DNA of 45,240 nt from Acidimicrobiales bacterium (GTDB lineage: Bacteria; Actinomycetota; Acidimicrobiia; Acidimicrobiales; RAAP-2): positions 1-45,240 of the forward strand of contig JADGOE010000018.1 of assembly GCA_017883135.1 (NCBI GenBank). The letters are read 5' to 3'. Position numbers and translations under genes: made by a program. Below are positions 1 through 11,511 of the stretch, one piece after another. The notes below the pieces were generated by a model. It was not told the origin of the DNA. It ran no database searches and worked only from the letters and a program-made list of their open reading frames with translations. The first letter of the stretch is position 1, and the number at the start of each line of letters is the position of its first letter.

Positions 1-189
1 CGTCGCGGCGGCCATCACGCGGCCGGCAACGCACTCCCCAGAGGTGTTCCCCCGGATCCGTTCAGAACCGTCGACGCCTACAAGGTCGCCAAGATGGCGG
101 TGGCAGGCTTCTCATGCGCGGAGAGGGAGGCAGGCCCATCCGGTGGCCCGGCGGTCGGCCCTCCACGGAGGGCAGTTCCCCAGCGTCGT
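1..189. other. window edge, no gene supported
   Basis: This is the stretch beyond the 3' end of the histidine kinase gene. Every frame contains open stretches because of the high GC content, but none reads like a protein with recognisable composition or motifs. It may hold the end of a neighbouring gene outside the window. I see no RNA gene, repeat or clear terminator here. Confidence 0.4.
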
Positions 190-1611
190 TCAGCGGGTGT
201 CGGTGGTCTTTCCGGCTCGGACGGGCCCGTGCAACGGGACCGTCGCCTCGACGACCGTCCCACGTCCGGGGGCCGACCGCACCTCGAGGCTCCCCCCGAG
301 CAGCCTCGTCCGCTCGCGCATGCCGAGGAGGCCGAGATGCCCCGAATCCTTCTCACCGACGCTGTCGGGGTCGAAACCCCGCCCATCGTCATCGACGGTC
401 AGCGCGAGCTCCTTGGGGCCGAACTCGACGGTCACCAGGAGCCGGCCCGCCCCCGCGTGGCGGAGCGTGTTGCTCACCGCCTCCTGCACGATGCGAAAGG
501 CGCCGAGCTCGACATCTGAGGCAAGGCGAGCCTCGCTGCCGACGACCGTCAGCTTGGCGACGAGCCCGGCCTCGTCCTCGATGTCCGCGATGAGGCTCGA
601 AAGTGCAGCGACGAGACCGAGCTGGTCAAGGGCCGGCGGGCGCAGATCGCGCGCGAGGTTCCGCAGCCGTGCTGCTGCGTCCAGCGCCTGAAGGCGGGCC
701 TCGCCGAGCCCGCTCGCCACGACTTCGGGGACGCCCGGCACGCCCCCGAGGACCTCGAGGCGTCGGGCCAGGTGCAAGAAGAGCTGGAGCGGCTCGTCAT
801 GCAACTCGCGAGAGAGTCGGCGACGCTGGTCCTCTTCGGCTCGGATGACGAGTTCCGCGTAGCGTGTCGCACGACGGCCCTCGCTCCGCTCTTCGGTTAC
901 GTCTTCGAAGATCACCTGGGTGGGCGGGTCGCCCGTGCCGGCCGGCAGGAAGACGAGGTCCAGCCGGTAGTCCTTCCCATCGGGCATGCTGAGCACCCGT
1001 CCGACCTGCTCATCGAGCGTGGCATCCCTTCCGAAGAGCATCGAACCGGACCGTCCGACGACGTCCTCGCCGAGCAGCGTCGCCGCCGCAGGATTGGCAT
1101 CGGACACCCGGCCCTGTTGGTCGAGGACGAGGATCGGAGAATGATTGGTCTCGAAGAGGCGCCGGTACCGGACCTCGACGGCCAACGACTCGGCGGTCGT
1201 TCGCTCGACGCGGGCATGCGCGAGGCGCTCGGCCTCGATCCGCTGACCAAAGGCAAGAGCCACGACGTCGACGAGCGCGAGGTTCAAGAGGTCGCTGCCG
1301 ACATGCCCCTGGTCATTGGGCAACATGATGTCGGGGAGCCACAGCAGCGTCGCCCAGATGGCCGTTGCCGCACCCCCCGCGAGCCCGTACCGGATCGCGG
1401 CATAGCCGACCGGCAGGATCAACAACGCGACCGGGATGCCGGAGGGGAACGCTCCCGTGCCGACGGACGGATGCAGGTCGACGAGCAGATGGAGCCCGGC
1501 GATGACCACCACCATCGCCTGGATGACCCAAAAGCGCACCTCGCGCACCGGCGGGTGGCCGGCCCGGCGCAGGGCGCTGGCGAGGTCAGCCCGCGTTGCC
1601 AGGGTCGTCAT
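190..1611 (-). CDS. membrane PAS sensor histidine kinase (NarL-partner type)
   Basis: This is a sensor kinase of about 473 residues. The N-terminal ~110 residues form several hydrophobic helices (a membrane sensor region). A PAS-like segment follows (around FETNHSPILVLDQQGRVSDA). Next is a HisKA_3 dimerisation domain with the phospho-acceptor motif ELHDEPLQLF, and a C-terminal HATPase with DDDGRGFD and a GLLGMRER box. This is the architecture of NarX/DegS-like kinases that pair with LuxR-type response regulators. I chose the ATG at 1611 because the reading frame upstream of it overlaps the response regulator gene and reads as antisense-like Arg/Ser/Pro-rich sequence. The start overlaps the regulator's end by 26 bp, so the two are co-transcribed. 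The input signal is unknown. The gene may serve the neighbouring Fe-S operon, but that rests on proximity only. Confidence 0.9.
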   Translation of the reverse strand: MTTLATRADLASALRRAGHPPVREVRFWVIQAMVVVIAGLHLLVDLHPSVGTGAFPSGIPVALLILPVGYAAIRYGLAGGAATAIWATLLWLPDIMLPNDQGHVGSDLLNLALVDVVALAFGQRIEAERLAHARVERTTAESLAVEVRYRRLFETNHSPILVLDQQGRVSDANPAAATLLGEDVVGRSGSMLFGRDATLDEQVGRVLSMPDGKDYRLDLVFLPAGTGDPPTQVIFEDVTEERSEGRRATRYAELVIRAEEDQRRRLSRELHDEPLQLFLHLARRLEVLGGVPGVPEVVASGLGEARLQALDAAARLRNLARDLRPPALDQLGLVAALSSLIADIEDEAGLVAKLTVVGSEARLASDVELGAFRIVQEAVSNTLRHAGAGRLLVTVEFGPKELALTVDDDGRGFDPDSVGEKDSGHLGLLGMRERTRLLGGSLEVRSAPGRGTVVEATVPLHGPVRAGKTTDTR

Positions 1612-2380
1612 GATCCTCCGGTACGACGAGTCGGTGGCCGAGCGCATAGGCCACGGCCTCGGTCCGCGATGCCACGCCGAGCTTGGCGAGCACGCCCGAG
1701 ACGTGACCCTCGACGGTGCGCAGTCCGAGCCCGAGCTCGGCAGCGATCTGCTTGTTGGACCGGCCTCGCGCGAGTAGCGCGAGCACGTCGTTCTCCCGAC
1801 GGGTGAGCGCGCCGGTGGTCGACGGGCCGCCGCGCGATCGCCGGGCGAGCCGACCAGACACCTCCCGGTCGAGCACGAACACCCCATCGGCCACAGCCCG
1901 CACTGCGTCGACGAGCTCCCTCGCAGACGCGTTCTTCATCAGGTAGCCCCCGACCCCGATCTCCAGTGCCTCGGCAACGTACGCGTAGTCGTCGTATGCA
2001 CTCACGATGAGCACCCGCACCTCGGGAAACGAACCCGCTGCGGCCCGCGCCAGCTCGAGGCCGCTCATCCCGGGGAGGTTGACATCGACGAGCGCCACGT
2101 CGGGGCGTCGCAGTTCGAGCACGCCGAGCCCATCCTCGCCCGAGCCGGCCTGGCCCACCACCTCGATGTCAGCTGCCTGCTCGAGGAGTTGGAGCGTGCC
2201 CTCGCGCACCAGCGCGTGGTCGTCCACGATCACCACCCGGATGGGCGACGCCGCCGGTCGGCCCGCTCTGACCGTCGGGGACCTGCCCGACGACCCTGGT
2301 CCGACCCGCTCTACCGGCGCCCGATCGGCCATGTCACCCAGTCTGCGCTCCGGAGGGACCCGAGCGCCAATGTGGAGCAT
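1586..2380 (-). CDS. NarL/FixJ-family response regulator
   Basis: This is a two-component response regulator of about 264 residues. After a short basic N-terminal extension comes a receiver domain: IRVVIVDDH with the acidic pair, the phospho-acceptor Asp in VALVDVNLPGMSG, and the conserved Lys in GYLMKNAS. A C-terminal LuxR-type helix-turn-helix follows (LTRRENDVLALLARGRSNKQ ... VEGHVSGVLAKLGV). It should bind DNA when phosphorylated by the overlapping kinase. The ATG at 2380 is preceded by GGGGAG with a 5-nt spacer, the best ribosome-binding site available. A GTG seven codons upstream and an ATG at 2332 are alternatives. The genes it controls cannot be read from the sequence. Confidence 0.92.
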   Translation of the reverse strand: MLHIGARVPPERRLGDMADRAPVERVGPGSSGRSPTVRAGRPAASPIRVVIVDDHALVREGTLQLLEQAADIEVVGQAGSGEDGLGVLELRRPDVALVDVNLPGMSGLELARAAAGSFPEVRVLIVSAYDDYAYVAEALEIGVGGYLMKNASARELVDAVRAVADGVFVLDREVSGRLARRSRGGPSTTGALTRRENDVLALLARGRSNKQIAAELGLGLRTVEGHVSGVLAKLGVASRTEAVAYALGHRLVVPEDHDDPGNAG

Positions 2381-2480
2381 GGGTGCTCCCCGTAATTGCA
2401 CGCGGGCTCCGTGGAATCTGGGGGCATCCGCCCGTGGTCTCCTGGTTCCGCTTCACGACCGATCGGATCACGATGAGGCC

Positions 2481-2711
2481 ATGGTCGACGTGATCCGGGT
2501 GGTGCTTGCCTCGCTGGTGGTGGCATCGCTGATCGCCATCGCCCTGTACGTGGTGGCGAGCGTTGCGGTCACTGCGTGGACGCTGCGCGAAGCCGCGCGG
2601 CGTCGCCGGTTGGCTGACGACCTCGACCAGGTCCTCGTCGAGATACTCGGGCCGCGCGCCCCCGAAGCTCCGGCCATGCCACACACCCGGCGGTGGGCTC
2701 GGCGCAGCTGA
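2481..2711 (+). CDS. small single-pass membrane protein, hypothetical
   Basis: This is a 76-residue reading frame starting at ATG. Residues 5-35 form one long hydrophobic helix rich in Val, Ala, Leu and Ile. A charged, Arg-rich cytoplasmic-looking tail follows (TLREAARRRRLADDLDQ), with a Pro-rich end. I do not recognise a family. It is divergent from the response regulator and lies upstream of the Fe-S operon. The composition (membrane helix, then positive residues) argues for a real gene, but the ribosome-binding site is weak and there is no homology evidence. The frame could be fortuitous. Confidence 0.4.
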   Translation: MVDVIRVVLASLVVASLIAIALYVVASVAVTAWTLREAARRRRLADDLDQVLVEILGPRAPEAPAMPHTRRWARRS

Positions 2712-2855
2712 ACGCTCCACGACCGCGTTCGGGTCTGCAGGAGCGTCCTCCAGGCGGCTGAGCGGTAGGTTGCCCGTTTCGTACACCCGGTTCCCTTCTG
2801 TAGACGGGTTCTCACCGCCCTGACCAGTGTGCCTGCGAATTGGTTGGCCCGGCTT

Positions 2856-2897
2856 CCCCCACGCCCTCCCCCGGCCCCCCGGCCCCCCGGCCCCCCC
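2856..2897 (-). other. putative G-quadruplex tract (minus strand)
   Basis: On the plus strand there are C-runs of 5, 3, 5, 6, 6 and 7 bases. From the third run onward they are separated only by GG dinucleotides. The minus strand therefore has at least four consecutive G-runs of five or more with 2-nt loops, a textbook intramolecular quadruplex pattern. It lies 50-150 bp upstream of the promoter of the Fe-S operon. A regulatory role is inference; such tracts are also prone to length error in sequencing. Confidence 0.55.
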
Positions 2898-2944
2898 GGC
2901 GGAAGAACCCCTGGTGGCTGGCTCCGAGGGCCGTCCACCGGCGA

Positions 2945-3004
2945 TTGACTTGGCACAGGCCACGTGATACTACGGTGGTACACGCGTAGCCCTACGGTAG
3001 TAGG
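2945..3004 (+). promoter_or_regulatory. predicted promoter and tandem operator of Fe-S operon
   Basis: TTGACT at 2945-2950 and TACTAC at 2968-2973, with a 17-bp spacer, form a plausible -35/-10 pair. Two related 9-mers, CTACGGTGG (2970-2978) and CTACGGTAG (2992-3000), lie 22 bp apart, about two helical turns. The second sits in a perfect dyad, CCTAC-GGTA-GTAGG (2991-3004). The first overlaps the -10, as a repressor site would. The core CTACGGTG also occurs in the palindrome in front of the BlaI/SCO1 pair at 21.8 kb. The regulator could be that BlaI-type protein or the Rrf2 protein at 7.7-8.7 kb. Confidence 0.5.
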
Positions 3005-3022
3005 TCAAGTCCATCACTACAC

Positions 3023-4594
3023 ATGAGTACGGGGGTCGGTATGGCAATCCAGGCGCAGGATCAAGCAGACCGGCTTGCCGACCCGGTGCCCGTCGCACTC
3101 AGGCTGCGCCCGCCGGAACGTACGGGCCTGGCCGAGCGCTTCGACGCCTCGGATCCCTCGCCGGGCCTCGACGTGGCCCGCAACCCGCACGTCGCCCGCC
3201 TGTTGCACAACCGCAAGCTCCAGTTCTTCCTGATCCTCCCGAACCAGATCGTCTTTTGGACCGTGATCTTCGTCGGACTGCTCGGCACCGCCGTGCCCGG
3301 GTTGAACTTCGGGGCCGCGATCACCTGGTACGTCTGGTTCTGCCTCGTCTTCGTGATGATGGTGGTGGTCGGCCGGGCGTGGTGCGCGATGTGCCCCTTC
3401 GGAGGTTTCGGAGAGTGGATACAGCGGCGGACCTTCTGGAAGCGCACCCAGACGACCCTCTCCCTCGGTCGGAAATTCCCCGAGCCGCTCGCCAACCTCG
3501 GTTTCGTGCTCCCGGTGGCGTCCTTCCTGCTGCTCACCTGGATCGAGGAGTACTTCAACATCGCCGGGCCGGGCGATCCGGCGTCGACCAGCTTCATGGT
3601 GATCGGCATCGTCGCCTCGGCCCTGGTGTTCTTCTTGGTCTTCGAACGGCGCACCTTCTGTCGTTACATCTGCCCGCTCACCTCGCTCATCGGCACCGTC
3701 GGGTCGATGGGCACGGTCGCCGGGTTCCGCACCCGCGACCGCGAGAAGTGCCTGAACTGCAAGACCAAGGACTGCATGCGGGGCGGCGACCAGGGCTTCG
3801 GGTGCCCCTGGTACACCTGGCCGGCAAGCGCTGACTCGAACCTGTACTGCGGGCTGTGCACCGAGTGCTACAAGTCCTGTCCGGAGGAGAACGTCGGACT
3901 GTTCCTGCAGAAGCCGTTCACTTCGGTCGTTGCACCCCGCCGCCGGCGAGGCGACGTGGCATGGGCGATCGCGCTGCTGTGGGGACTCGTGCTCTACCAG
4001 CAGATCAACTTCGTCAGCGCCTACAACTCACTCGACGGATGGCTGAACACCCACCTGCACATCCCCCACTACCCCGACCCGGTCGCCTACCTGGGGTTGA
4101 TCGCCATTCTGGCGCTCGTCACCGCCGCAGTGACCCGGGGTATCGCAGCGGTCTGTGCCCGGCGCGACATCGAGTTCAAGCACCCCGGCAACTTCGCCGA
4201 CAAGGGCTCGCGATTCCGTGCCTACTTCATTCCGATCACGTACGGCCTCATCCCGGTGGTCGGTGCGGACTACTTCGCCCGCCAGCTGCCCAAGTTCTTC
4301 AAGAGCTCACCCCGGGTCGTACCCTCCGTGCAGCACATGTTCGGTTCCGCCGGTGTCCACTCGTGGCTCTACAACGTCCACTTGCTCTCGGACCCACGGA
4401 TCATCGTCGTCCAGGTGGCGGTGATCGCCCTCGGCACAGTCGCAGCCCTTTGGGCGACGTGGCGGATCGCCACCCGCGAGCTCATTCCCGTCAGCCGCAG
4501 TGCGTTCGCCGTGCGGGTCACCACCAGCGGGCTGGTGCTCCTCTGCGGAGCTGTCGCGGCTGAACTCTACGTGGTGATGCAGGCAGCGAACTGA
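3023..4594 (+). CDS. polytopic membrane protein with multiple 4Fe-4S motifs (NosR/NapH/CcoG-like)
   Basis: This is a 523-residue membrane protein, probably an electron conduit between a quinone or membrane donor and a soluble Fe-S partner. It has about 8 hydrophobic segments. Two short motifs typical of NosR/NapH membrane ends are present, CAMCPFGG (Cys121/124) and CRYICP (Cys213/217). A cytoplasmic cluster region follows: CLNCKTKDC...C (Cys243, 246, 251, 261) and CGLCTECYKSCP (Cys276, 279, 282, 286). No periplasmic FMN-binding domain of NosR is visible, so this is not classical NosR. The first ATG (3023) is used; an ATG at 3041 is possible. The next gene, 62 bp downstream, encodes a soluble ferredoxin-oxidoreductase fusion that is the obvious partner. 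The substrate is unknown. Confidence 0.85.
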   Translation: MSTGVGMAIQAQDQADRLADPVPVALRLRPPERTGLAERFDASDPSPGLDVARNPHVARLLHNRKLQFFLILPNQIVFWTVIFVGLLGTAVPGLNFGAAITWYVWFCLVFVMMVVVGRAWCAMCPFGGFGEWIQRRTFWKRTQTTLSLGRKFPEPLANLGFVLPVASFLLLTWIEEYFNIAGPGDPASTSFMVIGIVASALVFFLVFERRTFCRYICPLTSLIGTVGSMGTVAGFRTRDREKCLNCKTKDCMRGGDQGFGCPWYTWPASADSNLYCGLCTECYKSCPEENVGLFLQKPFTSVVAPRRRRGDVAWAIALLWGLVLYQQINFVSAYNSLDGWLNTHLHIPHYPDPVAYLGLIAILALVTAAVTRGIAAVCARRDIEFKHPGNFADKGSRFRAYFIPITYGLIPVVGADYFARQLPKFFKSSPRVVPSVQHMFGSAGVHSWLYNVHLLSDPRIIVVQVAVIALGTVAALWATWRIATRELIPVSRSAFAVRVTTSGLVLLCGAVAAELYVVMQAAN

Positions 4595-4656
4595 CCGGTG
4601 ATGGCGATGTTCCCAGCACCGACAGCCAGAGTCCGAATCGGCAAAGAGGAGCCACG

Positions 4657-6903
<2,247 letters not shown>

Positions 6904-6941
6904 GGCACCAACCTCGTGAGAACGAGGAGGGGGTGGTTCCC

Positions 6942-7550
6942 ATGGAGGAAAATCCCGGCTACCGGCGAAACCTCGCCCGAGCCTACGTCCGGATCTATCG
7001 GCCGCTCACACCCGGCGGGCGGCGGCGCTCCAGATTCGATCAGCTGACGGCGCGCTTGTGGACCAGGCTCGACGTCGTCGCCTATCGACACCTCGGCATC
7101 AGCCTCGGCGTGAAAGCACTCGGGGTCGACGACGTACTTCTGCTCCGCACCCGGGGGCGGCAAAGTGGGCAGGTGCGGGAGGTCCTCGTCGCCTACGTGG
7201 AGCTCGACCGGGCGCCGATCGTCTGCGCCGCCAACGGGGGCTCTGATCGGGCTCCTTCGTGGTTCGCGAACCTGCGGAGTGGCGGACTGGTCGAGATCGA
7301 GCGGGGCGGGCGCCGCCAGACGGTCGCACCGGTGATCCTCGACGGCGAGGAGCGCGAGCGGGCCTTCGCTGCGGTGTTCCACGCCTTCCCCCACGTCCGG
7401 CTCTACCTCGCCAGCACGAACCGCACCTTCCCCGTGGTGCGCCTTGACACCTACGACGCGCAGGTGGCCGGTCGGGGGGACCCACCTGATCTGGCAGTGG
7501 TGGCGAGCGGCCATGCCCCCCTTTCGGACTCGCACCGTCACATCGCCTGA
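6942..7550 (+). CDS. F420-dependent nitroreductase-family (Ddn-like) protein
   Basis: This protein of about 202 residues belongs to the deazaflavin(F420)-dependent nitroreductase/Ddn family, a split beta-barrel fold. The family signature is visible: LLLRTRGRQSGQVREVLVAY, then ANGGSDRAPSWFANLRSGG, then VEIERGGRRQTVAPV. Family members use F420H2 to reduce quinones or nitro-compounds; the substrate here is unknown. I prefer the ATG at 6942, preceded by GAGGAGGGGG at a usable distance, over the GTG at 6933 that lies almost on the ribosome-binding site. It follows the fusion gene by 38 bp in the same direction and may belong to the same operon, bringing a third low-potential cofactor system into the cluster. 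Confidence 0.85.
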   Translation: MEENPGYRRNLARAYVRIYRPLTPGGRRRSRFDQLTARLWTRLDVVAYRHLGISLGVKALGVDDVLLLRTRGRQSGQVREVLVAYVELDRAPIVCAANGGSDRAPSWFANLRSGGLVEIERGGRRQTVAPVILDGEERERAFAAVFHAFPHVRLYLASTNRTFPVVRLDTYDAQVAGRGDPPDLAVVASGHAPLSDSHRHIA

Positions 7551-7656
7551 ACCGGCGAGCAGCCAGCTGGCAGCCGGTGTCGACACCGCCATCCATCGGG
7601 GCTGCGAGGCCGCCGCACCGACACCTGCGCCGACTAGGTAAGGCCGCCCCGGTTCC

Positions 7657-8724
7657 TCACGAGGTTGATGTCGACGGGCCCTCACTCGGCGGCCCGAGGG
7701 GACCGGCGACCGAGCTCTCCGGCGCGCTGCCCGGCGAACCTCCGACGGCGACCACGTCCGGTGGCCCCGATCCGCCCGCCCGCCGCACAGGACGCTGGGC
7801 CGGCTCCTCCTCGAGCGCCCGTGCGACCCGACGGAGCAGCGAGCGGACGGTGGCACTGGCAACGTGGGTGAGCAGTGCTTCGTCGAGCGCCTGCCCGGCA
7901 CGACCGAGTGGGGGACGGTAGCGGCCCGACAGGCCCACTTCGGACCGTTCCGGGTCGAGAGCGGACAGGCGCAGCTTGCCCTCGAGGCGGGGGAAGAGCC
8001 CGGACGGGCCGGTCGCCTCCCAGGTGATGGGGATCACGAGCGCCTCGTCCGCGCCCTCCGGTGTCCCGAGATGGACGGCGACCGTCTTCCCGAACCAAGC
8101 AGGTCCTCCCGGTCCGACCCGAAGGAGGATCTCCTCGCCCTCGGCCCATGCCGCCTCCAGGTGAGGGACGAGCCACGAGCTGCCGGCTCGCAGCCTGGCC
8201 GCCACAACCGGGGCCGCCAACTCGACCTGGACCGAGTCGGTGACCGCCACGGTCACCGGATGATGGCGATGGGCGTCGCCCGGGACGCTGTAGGTGCCTG
8301 CCTCGATCTGGAGGTCCCGCTCCACCAGGTCGGCAAGGCTCGTCGCGGCCAGCACCGTTCGGAACGCATCCGTGGCGGCGCCCCACGTCTCGTGCAGCGG
8401 GCAGACCGTGTCCCAGTGGCACGGACCGTCCCCCAACACGCACTGTTGCGGAGCGAGCGAGCCCTCAGCCGCCTCCACCACCTCCAGCAGGCTCACCTCG
8501 GCCGGGGGCCGGGCGAGGCGGTAGCCGCCATGGGTACCGAAGAATGAGACGGCGAGACCGGCCCGGGCGAGATCACCGAGGATCTGGGAGACGAAGGTGC
8601 GCGGTACGTCCATCTCCGCCGACACCTGACGCAACTTCTTCGGTGTGCCCGACTCGTAGGAGCGGGCCAGGCAGATCGCCGAGCGCACCACGTAGTCGCC
8701 CCGTTTCGAGAGCGCAAGGTTCAC
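7657..8724 (-). CDS. Rrf2-family Fe-S regulator fused to SRPBCC-like domain
   Basis: The protein has about 355 residues, more than twice the usual ~150 of Rrf2 regulators. Residues 1-130 are a canonical Rrf2 winged helix (LALSKRGDYVVRSAI ... FFGTHGGYRLARP) with three cysteines spaced C-x6-C-x5-C, the Fe-S ligand pattern of IscR/NsrR/RsrR-type proteins. Residues ~150-325 look like an SRPBCC (polyketide cyclase/CoxG-like) domain ending in LDEALLTHVASATVRSLL. The last 35 residues are Pro/Gly/Ser-rich. I chose the GTG at 8724 because TAAACT lies 6 nt upstream (leaderless pattern). A GTG at 8730 directly abuts that hexamer. It is convergent with the Fe-S/flavodoxin operon, a likely target. Confidence 0.85.
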   Translation of the reverse strand: MNLALSKRGDYVVRSAICLARSYESGTPKKLRQVSAEMDVPRTFVSQILGDLARAGLAVSFFGTHGGYRLARPPAEVSLLEVVEAAEGSLAPQQCVLGDGPCHWDTVCPLHETWGAATDAFRTVLAATSLADLVERDLQIEAGTYSVPGDAHRHHPVTVAVTDSVQVELAAPVVAARLRAGSSWLVPHLEAAWAEGEEILLRVGPGGPAWFGKTVAVHLGTPEGADEALVIPITWEATGPSGLFPRLEGKLRLSALDPERSEVGLSGRYRPPLGRAGQALDEALLTHVASATVRSLLRRVARALEEEPAQRPVRRAGGSGPPDVVAVGGSPGSAPESSVAGPLGPPSEGPSTSTS

Positions 8725-8730
8725 TTCCAC

Positions 8731-8736
8731 AGTTTA
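8731..8736 (-). promoter_or_regulatory. leaderless -10 of Rrf2 gene
   Basis: TAAACT on the minus strand sits 6 nt before the GTG at 8724. No ribosome-binding site is visible. Confidence 0.5.
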
Positions 8737-8885
8737 GCGTTCCACTTGACGTCAGGTCACGAGATCGAATTGGCCCGGGGCGGTTCGGCCCCCGGCCGGG
8801 AGCACCGCCGAACTGTTGATGCAGCAGTTGCTGAGAGAGAAAGTCGTCGGGCGTGGACGATGCCCTAGCGTCGAGCGGAGAACCG

Positions 8886-9566
8886 ATGACCCCCCGAGCC
8901 GTATTCCTCCAACACAGCGCGTGGGACCTCCCCGGGGTCCTCGGCGAACGGGCGCGTGAATTGGGGTTCACCACCACGGCCTGCCGGGCCGATCACGGTC
9001 CGTCGGCGCTTCCGGACCTCGACTCCTTCGACCTGCTGGTGGTGATGGGGTCGGTCGAATCCGTCACCGACCGGTCCGTCGAGTGGATCGAGCACGAGCG
9101 CCGCCTGGTCAGCTCGGCAGTCGCCGCCGACCTTCCGGTGCTCGGCGTCTGCTTCGGTGGCCAGCTCCTCGCCCAGGTCCTGGGCGGGCAGGTCTACCGA
9201 GCCTCGGTGCCCGAAATCGGGTGGCGTCAGGTCCAGACCGAGGACCCCGACCGCATACCCGCCGGGCCGTGGCTCGTGTGGCACGAGGACGCGTTCAGCG
9301 CTCCACCCGGGTCCGAGGCTCTGGCCCGGACCGAGGTGTCGCTGCACGCCTACATCCTCGGCGTGCACACCGGAGTGCAGTTCCATCCCGAGGTGACCGA
9401 GGGCATCGTTCGGCGATGGGTGGACGATGCCCGTGACGGGGACAACCTCGACCCCGCGGGCGCCGAGGGGCTCCTCTCGGGCTTCGACGCACGGGGACTC
9501 GGCCCCGAGGACCAGACCCGCCGGCTCTTCGACCGCTTCGTGGAACGTGCCGGATTTACGACCTGA
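8886..9566 (+). CDS. class I glutamine amidotransferase (GMP synthase-type domain)
   Basis: This 226-residue stand-alone class I glutamine amidotransferase shows the nucleophile elbow GVCFGGQLLAQ with the catalytic Cys, and the catalytic His-Glu pair in GVQFHPEVTEG. Such free-standing members hydrolyse glutamine, or modified gamma-glutamyl compounds, for a partner or on small molecules. No synthetase partner lies beside it, so the specific substrate is unknown. The ATG at 8886 has GGAG about 7 nt upstream and is preferred over the GTG at 8853. The gene stands alone between the Rrf2 gene and groEL. Confidence 0.88.
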   Translation: MTPRAVFLQHSAWDLPGVLGERARELGFTTTACRADHGPSALPDLDSFDLLVVMGSVESVTDRSVEWIEHERRLVSSAVAADLPVLGVCFGGQLLAQVLGGQVYRASVPEIGWRQVQTEDPDRIPAGPWLVWHEDAFSAPPGSEALARTEVSLHAYILGVHTGVQFHPEVTEGIVRRWVDDARDGDNLDPAGAEGLLSGFDARGLGPEDQTRRLFDRFVERAGFTT

Positions 9567-9687
9567 CCGGCGTCGTGACAGGCTTATTCGGCATCGCCGA
9601 ACTCCGTGAGACGGAGTCGGAAGGGGGCCACCATCCCCGGTCACCACGGGTCGGCCCGAGCCAGCGGCGCCACGTGCCGGCACATAA

Positions 9688-11409
<1,722 letters not shown>

Positions 11410-11424
11410 GCCGACCCGAATCAC

Positions 11425-11444
11425 GGTCGACTTCTGAGTCGACC
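11425..11444 (+). repeat. hairpin made from a duplicated groEL 3' end
   Basis: An 8-bp perfect stem (GGTCGACT/AGTCGACC, loop TCTG) lies just after the stop codon. Its sequence repeats the region around the groEL stop (GACTTCTGAG-CGACC), so it looks like a short tandem duplication of the gene end that became a hairpin. Confidence 0.5.
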
Positions 11445-11460
11445 ACATCAAGCTGACGTG

Positions 11461-11496
11461 ACGAAGGGCGCCCGGTGGGGCGCCCTTCGTTCTTTC
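11461..11496 (+). terminator. strong intrinsic terminator after groEL
   Basis: A perfect 13-bp stem (ACGAAGGGCGCCC with its complement) and a 4-nt GGTG loop are followed by TCTTT. This should end groEL transcription just before the hemQ promoter. The apparent upstream extension of the hemQ reading frame is only this hairpin. Confidence 0.85.
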
Positions 11497-11498
11497 CC

Positions 11499-11504
11499 TA
11501 GACT
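11499..11504 (+). promoter_or_regulatory. leaderless -10 of hemQ operon
   Basis: TAGACT lies 7 nt before the GTG at 11512, with no ribosome-binding site between. Its -35 region would overlap the groEL terminator stem. Confidence 0.6.
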
Positions 11505-11511
11505 GCTCGCT

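Larger units (their letters stand above)
2712..3022. other. intergenic region with C-rich tract and operon promoter
   Basis: No gene is supported over about 311 bp. The left half is unremarkable. The centre holds a tract of C-runs (2856-2897). The right half (2945-3004) holds the likely promoter of the Fe-S operon and two repeats of CTACGGTRG, described as separate features. Confidence 0.6.

Noticed and set aside
3023-4594. Assignment as NosR (nitrous oxide reduction)
   Set aside because: No FMN-binding periplasmic domain, and no nosZ, nosD or other nos genes nearby; only the membrane Fe-S part is similar.
9601-9617. Hairpin ACTCCGT-GAG-ACGGAGT after the amidotransferase gene, considered as a terminator
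   Set aside because: The stem is perfect, but only 7 bp with a 3-nt loop and no T-run follows. It may be chance; not listed as a terminator.
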